NCBI GenBank assembly: GCA_025531455.1
Contig: JAMYHL010000004.1
Location: forward strand, 62,001 to 126,000
Reading direction: 5' to 3'
DNA from: Apiotrichum sp. Y4204
Taxonomy: Eukaryota; Basidiomycota; Tremellomycetes; Trichosporonales; Trichosporonaceae
Length of the DNA stretch: 64,000 bases
The first letter of the stretch is position 1. Each line of letters starts with the position of its first letter. This document shows positions 47,001 to 58,475 of the stretch, one piece after another. The notes under the pieces are model-generated. The model was not told the DNA's origin. It saw only the letters and a list, made by a program, of their open reading frames with translations, and did no database searches. Both the position numbers and the translations under genes were made by a program.

Positions 47001-49541
47001 TCAGCACATCGACGCGCTCAACGGGTTCACGCACTTGAGCTTTTCCGCGTTTTCCAAGCGCCGCTTCGCATCCACTCTCTTTCGCACTGTCGCGGGATCG
47101 GCTTCCGTGAGGTTCTTAGCAGTGGCAAGCGCGGCGGGATCCAGTTTGAGACCCAACCCCGTTCGCAGGATGGCCGACAGGTTTTCGATATAATGGACGA
47201 CCTCGCCTTTAACCCGCCGCCCGACAATGTCGACGAGTGAATCGCTGCGGCCTTCGAGATACTGGACCAAATAGACGCCGAGGTAATTGATGGCTTGCAC
47301 GTATAACTCCGGCCATTCAGCTGGCGGCGTCTCTTCGTGGGCCGGGATGCCGCGCCCACTGTGAAGACGGAACTTATTGTGGGACCGTTCCATACAGTGG
47401 TCGTGCGCTTCGTCGTCGCCAGTATGTTGGCAATGCGGCCCTTCGATCAAGCGGCTGTTGCGCCGGTACGTTGATGAACGGAGGAAGCGCTCGGGAATTG
47501 ACGTATCCGTGGGACTGGCGTTCTGGTCCCTGTCCCCGTCGCCGTAAGTCGCGGCAAAGAGCTCGCGGCAAAGAGCGTACACTTGTTTTGTGTCCGAGTC
47601 CGGGAGAATCACAGGGCCGACGTATTTTGGGTCTTCCATCTCGCACTCGACCAACTCACGAATGAACCGCTTGCCATTCTCGCGGTGCTTAGCAATGCCG
47701 TCGCGCATGACAGCCAGCATCCGAGCCCCGGCAACAGGGGTGTTGTTTTTATCACACACGTACGCGACCAAGTCCTCGATCTTGCTGTCGACCTCTGTCC
47801 ACACGCGCTCCTCGAACTGCATGCACGGAGCCATCCAATTGTGCACCACCTCCACGAGGACGTGCCACATTGCCTTGAACACGTCTGGCGAGCTCACCGT
47901 GATGTTGCAGCACGTCATGAGCAGGGGGTGGAACCGGTCCAGGAAGAGAGTCTCGAGGTGGGTTGAGGACCTGCCGCCGCTTGGGTCCCGAAGGACATTG
48001 CTGCGGGACTCGGGATCCCAGCGGCGGCAGGTGACCGTGAACCCATGACGGGGCGGGGTGGAAGTGCCGCAGGTCTCGCCGAGTGCGCTTTTGTAACCTG
48101 GGACAAAGTCTGGGTCTTCTTCGCTGCCAACTGTATCCTCGTCGGCGCGGTCCTGCTTCACCTTGTTCCATAGCGCATCCCAGTCCTTCTTGAAGAGGGG
48201 GACAAAAGCCACACCCGTCCCGAGATCGCAGGCCAGTGCGTCGACAGCCTTCTTGAGCTCGCCCGACCCAAACAGGTTTTCAAGGTAGTGTTCACGAACC
48301 TGCTCTTGGACTTTTTCAATGAGTGAGAACAGCACGCCCGGCGCGTCAGCGACCTCGGGCGGGAGTTCTTGAAGCTGGTCCTGCGCAGTGACGAGGTGCT
48401 GGGAAGCGAGGGCCTGGAGCTGCGGGACCGTCGTGCGGACTAGGTTGGCGAAACGCTCGACAATGGTCCGCTTCAGAGCCGGCCATGAGAAGTCGCGCCC
48501 CAGCGCCCAGTAGTAGTCTTCTTCAAAGACCTTGTCCTGCACAGCAGCGAAAGCCTCGATACTGAGATGTTTCTCGCGCCGCGTGCGTCCCCTGAACGGC
48601 CACCAGCCAGCCTTTGGCGTGAACCCAAAGCAGTCGTATTCGCCTCTAATGAGGTTAAAATGGCTGTTCTTGCGGCTGAGAATTTGGTCGGCCTTTGTGA
48701 CGATACCGATTGTGCGCTCGCCGGCTGGATCGGCCTGCGCCACGATCTGCACCTCGGTGCCCTCGCTGGGGTCCTCTACCGTCAGCTCGGTTCAGAAACA
48801 AGAACAGGACGCACGTCCGCCAGCAGCGAGACAAAGCAAGACGAGCGTGTTCTGCCGTTTAATGTACTTTTTCGCCGCGGCTGCCGTCAGCACCATCACC
48901 TGTACATATCCGTGCGTACCCTCTGTAATCTCCTTCCCGTTCGTCTTGGTGACGAGTCCCGGAAGGTCAATGATACTCAGATCGGGCTGCTCGGGCCCAG
49001 ACACATGCAGAATCACAACATTCGACGTGTGTTCCGGCGTGCCGTTGTCGATATCCTCGGGGTCGGCAAACTTGTCGCGCGACTCGGCGAGGGTACGCAC
49101 TGGGCAATTCCGGCTTCCGATCCGCCGCGCCTCGTTCCCGGCGCGCTGGAGCGCGTCGACGAGCTCGCCGGGATCGTCGACTTGACCAAAGTCGATGCGC
49201 GGGGGCCGCCCGTCAGGAACTTGGTGATACTCGATTTGGATGTGTGCTGCGTACGCCTCTGCCGTGCGCGAGTGGATTTGCGTCGGGCCACTGTCGTCAG
49301 CAGGTGGATCAGTTCGGCAGCATACCTCGTCGCTAGGCCGTCTTCGCAGTACAAATTAACGTTTAGGAGAAGAGAGAGGAGGCTCGACTTGCCGACGCTC
49401 TGGTTTCCCAGCACGGCGATGTTGGGCACCTCGACGTGCTCCGGACTGATGTCAGTAAACGCTGTATTGTCCGACGCACCCCAGTTCGATGACTTTATCG
49501 ATGATCTCGAACGCTTCGCCGAGAGAGAGCTCGTCGTCCAT
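47001..49541 (-). CDS. Dynamin-family large GTPase (not Vps1 or Dnm1 by sequence; fungal Mx-like type)
   Basis: Five minus-strand exons: 49541-49480, 49445-49326, 49290-48920, 48880-48815 and 48775-47001; 797 residues; introns 34, 35, 39 and 39 nt. The GTPase domain is intact: P-loop GNQSVGKSS at 34-42, G2 threonine near 59, DLPGL at 169-173 and TKAD at 233-236. A middle/stalk region follows (about 280-620), and the C-terminal part (about 690-780) is helical and GED-like. No PH or proline-rich domain is seen. The G2 loop reads ATSGPT instead of the usual TRRP/TRCP, and the G domain carries divergent loops. Dynamins remodel membranes; the substrate membrane here is unknown. Confidence 0.82.
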
Positions 49542-50197
49542 GGTGAAGGACACTTGAGAGTGGTGATTAAGGTGACGCTGAGAGGAAGAGAGAGAGAGAG
49601 AGAGAGAGATGACGAGACTTGTGGGACACAGAGTTCATGAGAGTACATGTGAAGGAACGTCGCGGGATGAGAATATCGGGCAATCATGTATCGGCAATGC
49701 TGATGTGAGAATGAAGAATGGAATGAGGATGAGGACGGGGATGAAGAAGATGTGGAATGAGCAAAAGTAGAGCAGCAAGAAGACGGAGAGGAATGGCCCC
49801 AAGTCGACGCTGAGGTGATTGTTATCTTCAGGCCGAGACTGGACGCCTAGATCAGGTCTCGACATTATCCGTCGAGGCGTCAGCTCTTTGAGGGCGCAGA
49901 GGTCCTTCCTCGGACGTGTATCAGTGCCTCGTGTTCGTTGGTATCTCCGATCTCCAATCTCTGTCAGGTCATTGTCAGTCTCACGGTCATCCTCCCAAGC
50001 CTCGGAATGCAACAGACGAGCAACACGACGTATCTCAACTACGGCCTACACAACGAGATGGAGACAGACTATACAATTTTCCACACGTACGTACACAGTT
50101 CGGGATTTGATGGGTGCCCCTTTGGGCTGGTGGATGGCTCGGTTGACGTGCCATACGCGTATCCAGGCAACGAGTAAGACATTTGTGGTGGGACAGG
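49542..50197. other. Intergenic between two minus-strand genes, with an (AG)n tract
   Basis: Promoter side of the dynamin-family gene. It contains an (AG)n microsatellite at 49587-49608, close to the start codon. A 56-codon open frame at about 50010 on the plus strand has no coding character. No gene seen. Confidence 0.55.
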
Positions 50198-52392
50198 TTA
50201 GACGGTGCCCTCGGGCTTGCGGGTGGCAATGACTGTGGGGTCGGTCTCGGCAGCGGCGTGAGCGCGCTGCGCGGGTAGGCTGCCGGGAACGACGGCGGCG
50301 GGCGGGGGGTTGACCGCCTGCTCGGCGACGACAAAGGAAGGTACACTGCGGGCCGAGTGCATGGAGCGCGAGGACAGGCTGTTGCGGCGACTGGACTCGC
50401 GCTCGTGGTGCACGTGGTCGTGGTCGTGATCGTGATCGTGGTCATCCTCGTCGTCGTCGTCCACATCCGCATCGGGCAGCTGCGGGACGAGATCCTCGAG
50501 CATGGCCTCGGCGCCGTCGGGAAGTGTTGGAGCGAGCGACTTTGTGGTGCGCACGGAGCGGATCGAGCCGCGGCGCGAGGGGAGCTCGGGCTTGGATGGC
50601 GGGAGAGCCAGGCGGAGAAGGGACGTGTACGCTGACGGTCAGTATTAGAGACATATCCTGAACTCACGTTGGCGGCATACGGGGCAGTACCATCCCTTGG
50701 CCTTCTTCTTCCTTCGCGCCGCGGCGGGCGCTGGCACAGGAGCTGCAGGGGGTGCGGCAGCGGCAGCTGGGTCGGCATTTGCGCCATCGGCGCCATCTGC
50801 ACCATCGGGAGCAGCAGTCATCTCGGTCGCCTCGGTCTCCTCACGACGGGCGACACGTCCGCCGGCACCAAACTCGACCATTCCCATGGCACAGTCGCGG
50901 CAAACCACCAAGTGACGACATGGGAGCAGCACGACGTCACGCGGCGAGGTGAGACAGACGATGCACTCGTTGGGCGTCGAGGCATATGGGTCGTTCGAGT
51001 TGGCTCCCGCCGTGTCATTCGAGTTGGTGCTGCTCGACAGACCATAAATTTCCTTGAGAAGGAACGAGTGTGCGCCAATCTGCGCCTCGCGGCGGACAAC
51101 CTTGACGACCCACACACGTTTTCCGTGCGACTGGGGCGCGGAGGAGTCACCGCCACCGTCAGAAGACCAGGTGCCGCTGACAAGGATGTGAGTCAGCTGC
51201 GCATTGCGGCGGCGCAGAGGTCCTTCCGCGTCCATTCCCTCCACACGGATGAGGAGACGCATTCCATGCTCGGGCTCGGGCTTCTCCTCGGGCTTTGGCT
51301 CGGCGCCTTCAACCGCCGGGTTCTCCCCGTTGGGGGCCGTTGGCTGCATCTCTATCTGGGCCTCGACGTCGTGCTCGCGGTGGCGGCGACCAAAGAGCCC
51401 AAAGCGGCGGCGGGGCTCCTCTTGTGTCGCAGAAGCGAGCTCGGGGATTACAGCGAGGTCAGTGGTAGCCGGAGCCGCATTCGAGCGGTCGTACGAGGAG
51501 CGCGTGGTGTCCTCGCTCTGAGCACGGACATTCGTGCCGTCCTCCTCCACTTTGACATCTGGCTGATCGTTGCCCTTGTTCTCCGCCTCGGGGGAAGGCA
51601 GCGGGGCAATCGCCGGGCTGATGTCGATGGCGGCAAACGTGGGAAGCGTGAATGCCTGGTTGAAACCGCCCGGGTGCGTGCCATCATACAGAACCTTTGG
51701 CTCCGGCGCGGGAAGGTTCTCCGACGACGCAGTGGGCGTGGGGTGCAGAGTGAGAGTCACACGGACTTGCGGGGTCATTGCGTCGTAGTTGAACTTGAGG
51801 AGGTGGAGCGGGGACGCGGGGACCACCGAAGGAGCTTCAGCGGGACGGGCATGGGACTCGAGCGGCTGGAGCAGCAGTGTCGGGCGCTTGAGGTTGACAA
51901 GCGCTTGCAGCGTCGTCGTGGCGTGTAGGCCCTGGGTGTGAGTAAAGGAGATGGAAACACAGATCAGAGGACATCAGAGAGGTGTCGCAAAAGACCTTAT
52001 ACCTCATAGCTTCTTCCACTCACCTTCTCCGACTTTGCCTTCTCGACCCAGCGCTTGACCGTGTCGACGGACACCTTGTTCCCATCATTGGGCGCGACCC
52101 AACCGGGCTGGTCGTCGTCGCCGACATCGGGCCCAAAGATCGTCTCCCGGCGGCGAGTAAGCTTCGCCTCGTCCTGCGGCGGGGCGTTGGGGCCGTTCAG
52201 CGCGCCGTCGACAACAACCGTCTGCTGCACAAAGGGGTGGTTGAACGACGAGCCAAAGCGCGGAGGGTACACGTACGAGCTCGCACGGGAGCGGGTGCGC
52301 GAGAGCGCCGAGGTGTCGCTGCTGTTAGAGATGAATGTGCAAGAGACGTACTATGCGCCCCAGGCGCCCATCCCGAGCGCGGTGGAGGACAT
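50198..52392 (-). CDS. RING E3 ubiquitin ligase of the MGRN1/RNF157 (LUL) type
   Basis: Four minus-strand exons: 52392-52352, 52318-52024, 51931-50668 and 50631-50198; 677 residues; introns 33, 92 and 36 nt. The layout follows the MGRN1 family: N-terminal region, then GLHATTTLQALVNLKRPTLLL and a beta-rich domain (about 113-435, interrupted by acidic/Ser insertions), then a C3HC4 RING from about 436 (CIVCLTSPRDVVLLPCRH). The RING is split by an Ala/Pro/Glu-rich insertion of about 60 residues before the last pair of ligands (WYCPVCRQ, near 526-533). The C-terminal 140 residues are acidic, with a DHDHDHDH run. Family members ubiquitinate membrane and trafficking proteins; targets here are unknown. 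Confidence 0.85.
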
Positions 52393-53244
52393 TTTGGGGG
52401 AAGCCGGGGTATGGGTGGGTGTTCGAGATGGATCCAATTGGTTTTTCTGTTTCGTGGTTATGTCTACTCTTGAGCGCGGAGGAATTGAGCGATCGTGGGG
52501 TGGGTAGAGAGCGAACGTTCGATTGATTATGGAGCAGACCGGGACCGTGCGTGGGTCGTTACGTCAAGATCGTGAGGGCCCAGCGCTGGGTAAAAGGGGT
52601 TCGTGGCCGAGCTGTTTTGTCGGCAAGAAATGTAGTGATAATGAGGAGGGGATGAGTGATGACGAGCAGAGGCGGAAGAGGATGGAATAGAAGAACAGAG
52701 GGAAGATGAAGAAGCAGAGTACATCAACGCAGGTTGCTGCAATTGCGGTGTGGGGTGGCGGCGGCGGCGGGAAAAGGATGGAGGCATATGGAGGGAAGGT
52801 AGTCTGCGGGCCCTGTGGCCCAGACCTTTGGCTCTTGCGCCTGACTGCTGGTGCTGTTGTTACGCTTGCTCTCTGCTTTTTGGGTGACAATGTCCATCTT
52901 TGGACCTCTGCTAGCTCTGTTCCGCAGCAACTGCGTGCCTCTCTCGGCGCTTGTGCATTCGGTTTGCTCCCGCCAGCGTGAGACTGATTGATTGATGGCT
53001 GCGTTCAGTGACTGCCCACCCATAACATGCACAACATGCACAGATGCATACCGCAAGACCACTGTGCATGCCGCGGACACCGAAGACAACGGGCCGCAAA
53101 CACTATCGTCCCACAATCCCATACTCTTTCCAATGTACACACATGCATGATGAGCAACAAAGATATATACAAGTGCCGCGCAGCTTCTAGCACCTCTAGC
53201 CCCGTGCCTCTGTGTCTCTCCGTCTCTGCGTCTCTTCGTCTGCT
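52393..53244. other. Intergenic between two minus-strand genes
   Basis: 852 bases covering the RING ligase promoter and the 3' region of the EAF gene. No gene or structured repeat seen. Confidence 0.6.
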
Positions 53245-54498
53245 CTAGATCCACTCCGACTCCTCGTCCGCCGCCGCCTCATTATCTGCCGTCAGCGCTG
53301 CTTTTAATAGACACAAGAATAAAATAACTCACGGTATCCCTCAGACTCGCGGTATCCGCCAAAGCGCGCGCCGCCGAGCTCGTCGTCCTCGTCCTCCTCT
53401 TCCTCCTCCTCGTCATCGTCGTCGTACCCAGGCAGCGTCGCGCCCACAGCGTCTCCGAGGAGATGCGCAAACTCGTCCATGCCGTCGTCGTCGTCCGAGT
53501 CTTCGATAATCTCGACGCTCTTCTTCGCCGGCGGCGGCGGCGCAGCCTTCTTCTTTGGCGCGGCTTTCGGCTTTGCCGGCGCCTTCTTCTTTGCTGGTGC
53601 CTTCTTCTTCGGCGGCGGCGCAGGCGGTGTATCAAACGTAGCAGCCGCGACAGCTGCGGCCGCTGCTGCAGCCGCGGCCTTCTTCCCCGTCGCTTTCTTC
53701 TTCACGGGCCGTGGCGGCGCCGTCTCCGTGATCGCCGCAACGCCTGCGGGGAGCGCGCGGTGCCTCGCGCCAGCACCTGCCCCACGCGACGCAGCGAGCG
53801 TCGTCCCCGGAGACGACTCGCCGGACGACTCGCCGTCGTTGCGCGCCCGCTTCTCCGGCTGCTCTTCCGGCGGAGGGGGGAGCTCGCCTGCCGCGCGCTT
53901 CGCAGACAGCGTCCGGTTCAGCGTGAGGTGGTATGTCGATGGAAGGGCGTGGAGGACGAATGCCTGGGGTGAGCGACTGACTTTATCATTGGGTTGCCGG
54001 AAGCGGACAATAGTGACATATGAGCTATGAGCTGGCTGTGGAGCATTGTCACACTTGTCCACGATCGCCCCACCAGCTCGCACGGTACCCACCTGCTTGC
54101 CCTCGTCCCAGACGATAACACACTCGCGGGCCTTGCTCGTCTCCTCGCGCACGTCGAACACCTGGCTCCCGCCGCCCGCGAGGTCGTAAGCGAGTATGCG
54201 CCCCGAGTCGCTGGGCTCGAGCGAGCCTGCCTGTCCCGAGACTGATGCGGGCTTGAATGCGTCTGGTGTCAGAGTATCCGGCCAAGAGAGAAGTTCCAAG
54301 AAGTTCGAGGGGCCCGGTCACTTGATCGCGAGGCGCTCCTTGTGCACCCATTCCTCTCCCTCCCGACTTACAACGCAACGCGACGACCTCGCCGCTCGGC
54401 GCGCGCTTGCTCCCTGTGAGCGCGGCGGACGCAGTTGGCGCAAACTGCAGCGGGAACGTGCCGTCCTGCAGGCCTGTAAGCGGGTCTGCTGCCGCCAT
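53245..54498 (-). CDS. ELL-associated factor (EAF) transcription elongation protein
   Basis: Four minus-strand exons: 54498-54372, 54262-54093, 53963-53333 and 53285-53245; 322 residues. EAF proteins partner with ELL to stimulate RNA polymerase II elongation. The N-terminal EAF domain is recognisable across exon joints: VVALRYAFKPASVS (about 38-51) and ECVIVWDEGKQAFVLHALP (about 90-108). The middle holds Lys/Ala/Pro-rich KKKAPAKKK-type repeats. The C-terminal quarter is highly acidic (DSDDDDGMDEF, then EEEEEEDEDDE, ending DEESEWI), similar in character to the transactivation tail of animal EAFs. Intron 2 (53964-54092, 129 nt) is stop-free and in frame, so an unspliced reading is possible, but only the spliced form restores the domain. 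Confidence 0.78.
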
Positions 54499-55048
54499 GG
54501 TGGATGTGTGGTGTGGGTGGAGAGGAGTGAGAAGAATGGGATGGGAATGGAGGGTATGGCACTTGTATTGTCTTCGGGGCTCGGAAGCTCGGATCCGTCG
54601 GTCGTCACCCCCTGTCCGGCAATTGGTGCCGCATACGGAATGTGGCTGTGACCGCGGCGGGGCGGTTGTTGCCACCGCTGCGGGCATGCTTCTCGTTACT
54701 ACTACCGTGGCAATGCATTTTGAGACACATAGAGTACGGCACAATGCATGCATGCTGTCTTGGATCCATGATCCATGATCCATGATGGTAGATGCACATC
54801 TAGCACGGAGACAGAGACTGATAGTCAACACTCGATAGTCAACACTCGTTTAGGTCGGACTACCAGGGGCTGGCCCAGCCGATGGCTCCGACATGGAACA
54901 TTGAAGTGGAGGCGACGGAACCAGAATGTCCTCTCCCCCCCAAGTCACAATCTCTCGTCTCTCATCTCCCGAGTCCCAACTCCGAGCTCCCGAGATTTCC
55001 AGAATTCCAGAATCCCACCCTTCCACCTCCCATCTCCATAATACCACC
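54499..55048. promoter_or_regulatory. Divergent promoter of EAF and MZM1
   Basis: 550 bases between two diverging start codons. It contains a direct repeat of GATCCAT units near 54761-54785 and a duplicated GATAGTCAACACTCG near 54820-54850. No known operator recognised. Confidence 0.5.
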
Positions 55049-55546
55049 ATGATTCCCGCAACGCTCGCCCCCTCCGCGCGCAGCGCGTACCGCTCCGTCC
55101 TGCGCAGCGCGCGGATAACCTTCGCAAACGACCCGATGCGGCACGCGCAGCTGCTTACTGTCCTGCGGAGCACGTTTGAGTCGCCGACGCTTACGACTCC
55201 GGGGAAGGAGCCGGTGCCGAGCTTGGAGGAGACGGAACCCGTTGATCTCCGGAGTGAGGGCGAGCTCAGGAAGCGCATCAACGAGTGGCAGGAGGTCGCG
55301 AATTTTCTCAAGCAAAACGTCGTGCAGGGCCGGCTGGACGAGAAGACCGGAACATACAGTGAGTGAGGGCTGGGCCGGGTATTCTATCAGCTGGAGAACT
55401 TTTGACTTTACTTGTTACGCTTGCTAATACAAGAATTGCGGGTCACGGAGCACACCGAGCTCGGAGATAACAGCGATCTGAAGGCGCCGGCCAAGCTCCC
55501 CATCACGCCGTTCCCGAACCGCGGGAAGAAAAAGTGCTGGGAGTAG
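55049..55546 (+). CDS. MZM1: Mitochondrial complex III assembly chaperone Mzm1 (LYR family)
   Basis: Exons 55049-55358 and 55434-55546; 140 residues; 75-nt intron. Mzm1 stabilises the Rieske iron-sulfur protein Rip1 in the mitochondrial matrix before insertion into complex III. The LYR-like motif is AYRSVLRSAR at residues 13-22. VANFLKQNVVQGRL (about 87-100) and LRVTEHTELGDN at the start of exon 2 match the family closely. The length fits (S. cerevisiae Mzm1 is about 123). The N-terminus is basic and amphipathic, as for matrix import. Confidence 0.92.
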
Positions 55547-55957
55547 AGCGTCACAGGAGGGAACACGAGAGGGGAGCCCTAGATGGTAGATGGGAATTCA
55601 TGCATCGCATACGACTCTTGGATCTTGAGCATAAGTTTGACAATGTCCAATGCGGACCGATCGCCACACGATACTACGAAGCAGACAGGATGTCTCTCTA
55701 ATGTAACCGCCAACCCCAGCAGGACACACGGCTGCTCGCTCCGTTTGCTCCCTCGCACCGCGCCGCGCCGCGTCTCATCTGTGCATGCGCATTAGGGTAT
55801 CAATGTGGGGGCATCGATTCTGTATGCTCTACACGGCCGGAGCCGGGGTGGTGCAGGGAGGTTGGTGCCGGGGAGGAGATGGTCCCCTGCTCGGTGTGAG
55901 GGCCGTAAAGCTGAGATTGCGTGAGGTAGGTGCCGAGTTGGCACAGTAGCCCCGCGC
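55547..55957. other. Convergent 3' intergenic region
   Basis: 411 bases between the MZM1 stop and the Lis1 stop; nothing recognised. Confidence 0.6.
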
Positions 55958-57861
55958 CTATGGTGTCCAGATCTGGCGTCAGTGAGGTGTTCTAGGGAGT
56001 CGCCTTTGTCCCTTGGGTGCCGATATAGAACAAGAGAGTTGAACACCTCGACGACTGCCTGACAATATTATGACTCCGTCACTGCCTCGGTATCCCCACT
56101 CGCTTGCTTCCTCGATACGCCGCCCGCCACTCTCCCTGGTCCACTCACCTTGACAGTCTGGTCGACAGATCCCGTGGCGAGCACGTTGATTCTCCGCGGC
56201 TCGTCCTTGCCTGCCTTGTCTCCCTCTCCGCCGCCCATCACTGCGCGCCCCCACGCCATGCAGGTCACAAAATGCGCGTGCGCATCGACCGTCTTGAGGC
56301 ACCGCCCAGTGATGAGGTCCCATACGCGGATCGTTTTATCGTCGGATGCGGAAAGGAGATGTTTTCCGGACGGGTGGAAGATGATTGCGCGGACCCAGTT
56401 GTCGTGCCCCGCCTAATGTCAGAAACATACGCTACAGCTCCACATACCAGAACGCGGACACACTGCCCGGATACTGTGTCCCAGATGCGAATGGTCTTGT
56501 CACGCGAGCCGGTAGCCGCAAACGCCCCAGGCGACTTTGATCCCGGCGCCGTCGGCAGCCCCCCCAGTTCCCTAATCGCAGCGTACGCCTGGACGGGCGC
56601 GAACACGGCGCACTCGACGACATGCTCGTGCCCCCGGAGCTCGACCTTTGTCTCCCCTGACGCAAGATCCCACACGCGTGAAGTCTGTCGTTAGTCGAGA
56701 CCGCGCCGCGTACCCACCTGGTCGTTGGATGCGCTGATAAGCAACCGCCCGTCGTCCGACGGCACAGCCTCGCGCACCCATTCGGCATGCCCTGTCAACG
56801 TTTTGATGCAGTATCTGATGTCAGCTACGAAACAAGTGCGCAGCTCACCCAGTCGACACCTCCCAGACGCGGATCGTCTTGTCGCGTGATGCAGATATCA
56901 ACTGCTCGCCAGTCGGCAGGAATCGCACACTCGACACCGAGTGGTCGTGTCCGTGCAGCGTCTTTGTGTTCTTGTACTCGTTTGCCGGGTCCCACAGCTT
57001 GATAGTCAAATCAGACGAACATGTTGCTGTGGTTAGCTCTGCCGCAATCATAGCTCATCCGCACCCATGATATTGCCTTTCGGGTCAAAGTCGACATCAG
57101 CAACAGGCTTGGTGTGGCCCTTGACGGTCTGCTCAAAGTCGCCGCTCTCCCAGTCCCAGATCTTGACGGTCGAGTCTTCGCTCGCACTTGCCAAAACGGT
57201 CCATGTCGGGTGGAAGGCGACGCGTGTAATCGGTGCGCGGTGGGACGAGAGCGTGTGGCGTGCTGGCGCGCGGGGAAGGAAAAGTGTCGAGGAAGATGCT
57301 GCTGTGCGTGGAGATGACGCGAGTTCTGCGGCGAGTGCTGCATTGCGTGCTTCGAGGTCCATAATCTGCGAGTCAGTCATGCCTGTTACCGATGGAAAGC
57401 CTCTCGAGGGAAATGTGTTTCGCGCGCTGTACACTTTCGCCTGCGCGTTTCGCGCTCTGCGGCGGCGCGCTGGCACGCCGCGCACGCACCTTCTTCTGAA
57501 GTCGGATCACACTGGTCCACTTCTTCTCCAACAAGCCCGCCCATTTCCCCTTCGGGTCTGACCCGTCAAAGTCGCTGATATCTGCCTCCTGCTCGAGTGC
57601 CGCGTACGTGCTATGCATGCCTGCTGACTGCAGGTAGGAGAGCATTGCTCGGTGGCTGCGGTCAGCAAAGCCGGGAGGATGGCGAGAGGAAGGCGCGATT
57701 CCAGAAGACAGTCTTGGAGTGCCGCAAGCCACGATGCATGCTCATGTCATCTTGGAGTTCTGTACAGCCGAGGAGGCGTGCAAGCACATGTCGCATACCG
57801 CTTTCCAACATCTCTCAACTCACAGCTCATCCTTCTGTCGCTCCGACAGCAGTGTACTCAT
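55958..57861 (-). CDS. PAC1: Lis1/Pac1 dynein regulator (LisH, coiled coil, WD40)
   Basis: Eight minus-strand exons: 57861-57824, 57655-57490, 57365-57065, 57026-56849, 56814-56718, 56684-56448, 56412-56149 and 55972-55958; 431 residues. Lis1 binds dynein's motor ring and keeps it in an open, microtubule-engaged state for nuclear migration. LisH starts at LSERQKDEL and continues [11 protein letters not shown]. The coiled coil follows ([15 protein letters not shown]), then seven WD40 repeats, including [52 protein letters not shown] and [12 protein letters not shown], ending VDQTVKIWTP. The last coding exon is only 15 bases including the stop. A short insertion (about 56525-56600) lengthens one blade loop. 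Length is normal for the family. Confidence 0.96.
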
Positions 57862-58475
57862 GATGGGCTTGATGGAGGTGGAGAGCCCGCAATGATGACG
57901 AGGCCGATCCTGTGATCCTGCGACTGTGATCCTGTGACTGTAATCCTGCGGCCGCGGAGTGTTGTTGTTGTTGTGCTCGACAAGGACTGGTGGTGGACAA
58001 CTTTGGTGGTGGACGCAGATGCTCCCGCCTCGTCAGCGGCGGCCGTCGTATGTGCGCGGGGCTCGGTCGTGTCCGTACCAAGCCGTTTCGAGTGTGAATG
58101 CGGACTTTGTGGACTGCGAGTGGGTGATGCGCGCGGAGATGTGGGCAGTGGGTACCGGGTGGAGTGTGTTCCGGCGAGAGCGATGGCAATGTAAGAGAGG
58201 GTGCGTGTGTGAGATATCGGAAGATTGAAAGAGAGTGTGTGTTGATGGATGGAAGGGAGAGGAAAAAGATGGGTTGTGGATGGATGGATGTTGATTGCAT
58301 CTGCAACAGTCACTGTAGAGTCACACGCGTTTGTGTGTGAAACCCAAGATTCAGATAGCCCCAGCCCAGCCAAGCCAGCCATCTTGGGGGTGCTCACTCA
58401 CTCTACCACACACATATAATCCCATCCGCCTCCACCTCTCAATTCCACCCACTCTCCTCCCTCACCACATCCAAC
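57862..58475. promoter_or_regulatory. Divergent promoter of PAC1 and the dienoyl-CoA isomerase gene
   Basis: 614 bases between two diverging starts. It contains alternating GATCCTGYGACTGTGATCCTG-like repeats at about 57903-57950 and a CT-rich leader directly before 58476. No specific operator recognised. Confidence 0.5.

Noticed and set aside
50010..50177. 56-codon open frame on the plus strand upstream of the RING gene's 3' end
   Set aside because: No codon bias, no motif, no leader, and flanked by unrelated 3' sequence.
50669..51928. 419-codon open frame on the plus strand
   Set aside because: Antisense shadow of the RING ligase exon, which has real zinc-ligand motifs.
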